Under the pieces are notes generated by a model. That model ran no database searches. It had not been told where the DNA came from and worked only from the letters and a program-made list of their open reading frames with translations. From contig CAMAXB010000119.1 of assembly GCA_945862035.1 (NCBI GenBank), positions 1-8,813 on the forward strand: DNA of 8,813 nt, read 5' to 3'. Position 1 is the first letter of the stretch. Each line of letters opens with the position of its first letter. A program made the translations under genes and the position numbers. This document shows positions 6,346-8,813 of the stretch, one piece after another. This DNA is from Opitutus sp. GAS368 (GTDB taxonomy: Bacteria > Verrucomicrobiota > Verrucomicrobiia > Opitutales > Opitutaceae).

Positions 6346-6861
6346 CAGGCGGAGGCGATGGTCTTCATCAGTTCGCGGCGACTGAGCGGCTTCTCCAAGT
6401 GGCCATCGAAGCCGTGGCCTCGGCGGAGCGGTCGAGCCGCCAGTGCAGGCGACGACGTTCGGTGGCCAGGACGCGCACCCGATTGAGCCGCGCGAGGGTG
6501 CGCACCTTCGCGCGCAGTGCGGCCGAGGCGATTGGTTTGGGCAGAAAATTTTCGGCCCCTGCATTGCTCGCGGCCAGCATCTGCTCGTTGTCGGCGGCGG
6601 CCGACAACACGACCACCGGGACATCCCGCCGGGGCTCGTCTGCGCGAAGGCGGCGACAGATCTTGATACCCGTCATGCCCGGCATCATCAGGTCGAGCAG
6701 CCCGAGATCCGAACGGAAATCGCGCACGGCCTGCAGGCCGGAGACACCGTCGAGGGCTTCCGCCACCTCTATATCCCCCATGTGCTCCAGCAAGTCGTGC
6801 AGGTAAAATCGGATACCCGGATCGTCATCGACAACCAGGCCTCGGGGTGGGCGGAGGTCAT
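6342..6861 (-). pseudogene. Broken receiver-domain protein, remnant of a larger hybrid two-component protein
   Basis: An ATG at 6861 overlaps the stop of the upstream regulator by ATGA, but its frame fails at once. After a change of frame near 6836-6845, equivalent to one lost base, a complete receiver domain appears: LVVDDDPGIRFYL, the phospho-acceptor Asp in LGLLDLMMPGMTG, VVVLSAAAD and the conserved Lys in FLPKPI. It is followed by LNRVRVLATERRRLHWRLDRS, which resembles the linker that leads into a PAS domain in hybrid histidine kinases. Near 6410-6425 the sequence jumps to a third frame encoding HGFDGHLEKPLSRRELMKTI, the C-terminal end of a different receiver, and stops with TAG at 6342-6344. 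The currently open frame (6368-6793) lacks the first strand and acidic pocket. I infer that the PAS, kinase and most of a second receiver were deleted. Alternatively, two neighbouring genes were joined by the deletion. Confidence 0.65.
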
Positions 6862-7589
6862 GGTGGCGGCGTCACGCGCTGCCCCCCTGGAAGGGAAACC
6901 AGACCCAGTTCGTACGCGTGCAGGGTGAGTTGCGCGACCGAGTTCAGCCCGGTCTTACGTCCGACTGCGGCCCGGTGGTTGTCAACGGTGCGCACGCTCA
7001 GACCCAAGCGGTTCGCAATTTCCTTGGAGGAGAGCCCCTCGGCCACATGGCGGAGAATGTCGTTTTCGCGCGGGGATAGCTCGAAGCCGCGCGCCGTCGC
7101 CTGCGGATTGCGGACCAGACGATGCACCACGGCAGACACCACCGCGCCGAGGTGCACCTGACCCGCAGCCACCTGTCGGAGCGCCGTCGTGAAATCCTCG
7201 AGGCTCGCGGTCTTTTCAATGTAACCACGCGCTCCAAGTGAAAGTGCGGTACGGATCGAGAGTTCAGTGGTGTTTGCGGAGAACACGAGGACCTGGGGTG
7301 CAGGCATAGACGAACGCAACGCCGTGAGCACCCCCTGGCCGGTGCCATCAGGCAGCATCCAGTCAAGGATAACCACCTGCGGGCGCACGGCATCAATCCC
7401 AGCCAGCGCCTCCTGACAATCCTTGGCCTCTCCGACCACGGCGAAACCTGGCAGCGCCCCGACAAAGGATGCGAGCAGCTGTCGAATGGCGGTCTGATCC
7501 TCAACAAGGAAGACGCTTACTTTGGACGTAGGCGAAGCGGCCATGCTGCTCATGGGAGCACTATGTCGTTTCTTCCCAGTGAGTGCCAT
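6858..7589 (-). CDS. NarL/LuxR-type response regulator
   Basis: The 243-residue protein has a receiver domain (about 24-145) with acidic pair E30-D31, phospho-acceptor D76 in VVILDWMLPDG, S104 and K126, then a LuxR-type helix-turn-helix (about 169-230) beginning LSPRENDILRHVAEGLSSKE with recognition-helix region LSVRTVDNHRAAVGRKTGL. It is a cytoplasmic DNA-binding regulator switched by phosphorylation; the kinase partner is not in the window. The ATG at 7589 gives an N-terminal extension of about 22 residues before the first strand; ATGs at codons 13 and 16 are alternative starts that fit the family better. No good Shine-Dalgarno sequence precedes any of them. Its TGA overlaps the ATG of the broken receiver gene (6858-6861), a sign that the two were translationally coupled, and the upstream AT-rich stretch probably holds its promoter. 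The targets are unknown. Confidence 0.93.
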   Translation of the reverse strand: MALTGKKRHSAPMSSMAASPTSKVSVFLVEDQTAIRQLLASFVGALPGFAVVGEAKDCQEALAGIDAVRPQVVILDWMLPDGTGQGVLTALRSSMPAPQVLVFSANTTELSIRTALSLGARGYIEKTASLEDFTTALRQVAAGQVHLGAVVSAVVHRLVRNPQATARGFELSPRENDILRHVAEGLSSKEIANRLGLSVRTVDNHRAAVGRKTGLNSVAQLTLHAYELGLVSLPGGQRVTPPP

Positions 7590-7895
7590 GAGTATTATTT
7601 CTTATCCTAGGGTTAATATAGAGGCGCAAACGGGTAAAAGGACGAGGCGTAACTGAGTAAATCCTTATCTCAAGTGGATGTAATTTAGATGGTTGCATCG
7701 ATCCAGATCCACTCCCGACATGACGCTACCTACCGTCGCCCGGTCCGCCTGCGCGCCGCCGTTGAGAGAACCGAGCCGAATCAGGTGATGGGAAAACTGA
7801 GCGCAACATCCGCAACCCGAGGGCTCACGGCCGGCCCTGCGGCGAGCCCTTGGGTTTCGTCGGGCGGCCCCCCTGCAAGCCCTGAGGAGGATTGT
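7590..7895. other. Intergenic region upstream of the response regulator
   Basis: These 306 bases separate two minus-strand genes. The part nearest the regulator (about 7590-7690) is markedly AT-rich compared with its surroundings and is the likely promoter region for the regulator, but I cannot assign -35 and -10 boxes with confidence. Related hexamer-like words ATAAGGAT and GGATAAG occur in it on the minus strand. The part nearer 7895 holds a terminator-like hairpin. A short plus-strand open frame crossing the region does not look coding. Confidence 0.45.
7814..7856 (-). terminator. Terminator-like hairpin downstream of the PAS-domain gene
   Basis: Arms at 7814-7826 (aacccgagggctc) and 7844-7856 (gagcccttgggtt) pair over 13 bases with one mismatch, separated by 17 bases. 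It lies about 40 bases past the stop of the PAS gene and before the promoter region of the response regulator, the expected place for a 3' end. There is no long U-tract on the minus strand, so efficiency is unclear; the single mismatch becomes G-U in plus-strand RNA. Confidence 0.5.
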
Positions 7896-8459
7896 TCAGG
7901 CGACCCCGAGGATCCGTTCCTTCGCCGCAAACCACACGGGCTGGTCGTCGTCGTCGAGGATGGGCGTGATTGAAATCTCCGCCAAGTAGCGCGAACCGTT
8001 CCGGTGGTAGTTCACCACGGTCTCGCAGCAGGAGCGGCGCGCGGCGACCGCGGCGCGAATACGATCAAGGGCCGCGGGATCCGTGTCCGGTCCCTGCAGG
8101 AGGTGACCGGGCTTGCGGCCCCGCAGTTCCGCGAACGAGTAGCCGCACATGGCGGTGAATGCCGGATTGACCCACTCGGTCAGACCCCGGCCATCGGTGA
8201 CAACCATCGCGACCGGGGCCACGCGAGGCGGACGGGCGGAAAGGGATCCGAGAATGCGCGTCTTGAGGGCGGCGGGAGGAACCGCGCAGGCCGGAGCGGC
8301 CGACGTTACCGCCAGGGCCAGCGCCTCCTGCGACTCCGCAACCGAGGCCCGCACTTCCTCCTCAAAATCGAGCACCAGCTCAAAATTTTCCCGTTCCGGA
8401 GCGGTCATCGCTCCGGCGACATAAAGTGCGACACGGTCTTGCAGGAAGGGAGCCAGCAT
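7896..8459 (-). CDS. Fusion of an RskA-like anti-sigma N-terminus and a PAS domain
   Basis: The 187-residue protein has two parts. Residues 1-72 are helical and follow the pattern of the N-terminal sigma-binding region of RskA-type anti-sigma factors: ALYVAGAMTAPERENFELVL (11-30), then acidic and Ala-rich helices, and PPAALKTRILGSL (61-73). No HxxxCxxC zinc motif is present. Residues 83-180 are a PAS domain, with WVNPAF (96-101), CGYSFAELRGRKPGHLLQGP (105-124) and YHRNGSRYLAEISITPI (151-167). The PAS resembles LOV domains but has Pro and Gly where LOV has Asn-Cys-Arg, so no photoactive Cys. There is no membrane helix, unlike most RskA proteins, so it should be cytoplasmic. The ATG at 8459 is chosen because ggggtga (8465-8471) precedes it by 5 bases; a GTG at 8468 lies inside that site. 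No sigma gene is in the window; function is inferred. Confidence 0.8.
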   Translation of the reverse strand: MLAPFLQDRVALYVAGAMTAPERENFELVLDFEEEVRASVAESQEALALAVTSAAPACAVPPAALKTRILGSLSARPPRVAPVAMVVTDGRGLTEWVNPAFTAMCGYSFAELRGRKPGHLLQGPDTDPAALDRIRAAVAARRSCCETVVNYHRNGSRYLAEISITPILDDDDQPVWFAAKERILGVA

Positions 8460-8667
8460 GGAGATCACCCCAGCGAAAGGGAATTTCCGCGGCAGTCAAA
8501 GCCGAGCTTCATTTTAGGGCGGAGCCACCGGGCGCCACGCGGTCAGCCCGGGTGATTCGAGGCCTTTCCCCTCGTCTTCGGCGCACAATCTGCTGAATTC
8601 ACTGCACCCCCCCGGGTTCCCTCCCCTCTCCCCGGATTCACCTCAACCGCCTGTTCTGGATCCACCC
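8460..8667. other. Divergent intergenic region between the PAS gene and the exported-protein gene
   Basis: These 208 bases separate divergent genes and should hold promoters for both. Apart from the Shine-Dalgarno site at 8465-8471 I see no confident promoter boxes, repeats or RNA structure; a C-rich run occurs at about 8606-8612. Confidence 0.4.
8465..8471 (-). promoter_or_regulatory. Shine-Dalgarno sequence of the anti-sigma/PAS gene
   Basis: The minus strand reads ggggtga, five bases before the ATG at 8459. It settles the start of that gene, and it is the only clear ribosome-binding site I see in the window. Confidence 0.65.
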
Positions 8668-8813
8668 ATGAATCGTCGTAGTTTTCTGCTCTCCTCCGTC
8701 GCCGGCCTCGCTGCCGCCAGCGCAACGGCCAGTCCGCTCCTCGCCCAGGCGTCCGCCCCCAACGGACCGGTCAATCCCAACCGGAAGATCCTCATCGCCG
8801 GAGGCGGCTTCAC
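8668..8813 (+). CDS. Exported protein with twin-arginine-type signal peptide, N-terminal fragment
   Basis: Only 48 codons are present before the window ends. The start MNRRSFLLSSVAGLAAASAT has the RRxFL core of a Tat signal followed by a hydrophobic stretch and a likely cleavage region near LLAQA (about residues 31-35). The mature start, after an Asn/Pro-rich linker, reads RKILIAGGGF. A strand followed by Gly-Gly-Gly at this position would fit a peptidase S51 (dipeptidase E/cyanophycinase-like) protein, but a nucleotide-binding oxidoreductase would begin similarly, so the enzymatic identity is a guess. The ATG at 8668 is the natural start because it directly precedes the RR motif. No Shine-Dalgarno sequence is visible. 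Confidence 0.65.
   Translation, partial: MNRRSFLLSSVAGLAAASATASPLLAQASAPNGPVNPNRKILIAGGGF

Noticed and set aside
5347..6624. Long minus-strand open frame opposite hflX
   Set aside because: It is antisense to a clearly real GTPase gene and has a low-complexity His/Gly/Arg-rich composition typical of GC-rich shadows.
7689..7973. Plus-strand open frame of 94 codons in the regulator intergenic region
   Set aside because: It overlaps the PAS gene antisense, crosses the terminator-like hairpin and shows no protein pattern.
7899..8213. LOV photoreceptor
   Set aside because: The PAS domain resembles LOV around LLQGPDTDP, but the adduct-forming Cys of the NCRFLQ-type motif is replaced (GRKPGHLLQ).
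8457..8468. GTG at 8468 as start of the anti-sigma/PAS gene
   Set aside because: It lies within the ggggtga ribosome-binding site that serves the ATG at 8459.

Overview
The window is a GC-rich bacterial chromosomal segment with tight gene packing, both strands used, and few Shine-Dalgarno sequences. The proteins and the style of the intergenic repeats (short-period, imperfectly palindromic CACGGAA-like and AAATTTG-like units) resemble the Opitutaceae (Verrucomicrobiota). This placement is an inference from memory of such genomes; no marker gene in the window proves it.

Left part (1-2259): the 3' end of a periplasmic sugar-binding protein gene (rhaS-like), then an intact L-rhamnose isomerase gene (rhaA). 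Together they form the uptake and first catabolic step of L-rhamnose use. A 34-nt-arm inverted repeat lies between them, and a nested inverted repeat of the same style follows rhaA.

Middle (2260-4446): a DoxX-family membrane protein gene (minus), a divergent thymidine kinase gene (tdk), and a YjdF/DUF2238 membrane protein gene. These look like unrelated housekeeping or accessory genes.

Centre (4447-6345): the decayed minus-strand remnant of a small, probably exported protein (one frame change and one in-frame amber codon), then a repeat patch (four heptamers plus a perfect 20-bp palindrome centred on an ATG), then the ribosome-splitting GTPase gene hflX.

Right part (6342-8459, minus): a signalling cluster. 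A soluble protein joins an RskA-like anti-sigma N-terminus to a PAS domain. Next is an intact NarL/LuxR-type response regulator, which overlaps by ATGA a broken receiver (REC) gene. The REC gene has lost one base near its start, and most of what was probably a larger hybrid two-component protein has been deleted; a few codons of a second REC C-terminus survive at its end. The window closes with the 5' end of a gene for a twin-arginine-type exported protein (8668 onward).

I found no CRISPR array, rRNA, tRNA, transposase or phage gene. The points most worth following are the anti-sigma/PAS fusion, the collapsed hybrid receiver gene next to an intact regulator, and the repeat families, one of which has arm differences suggesting selection on plus-strand RNA.
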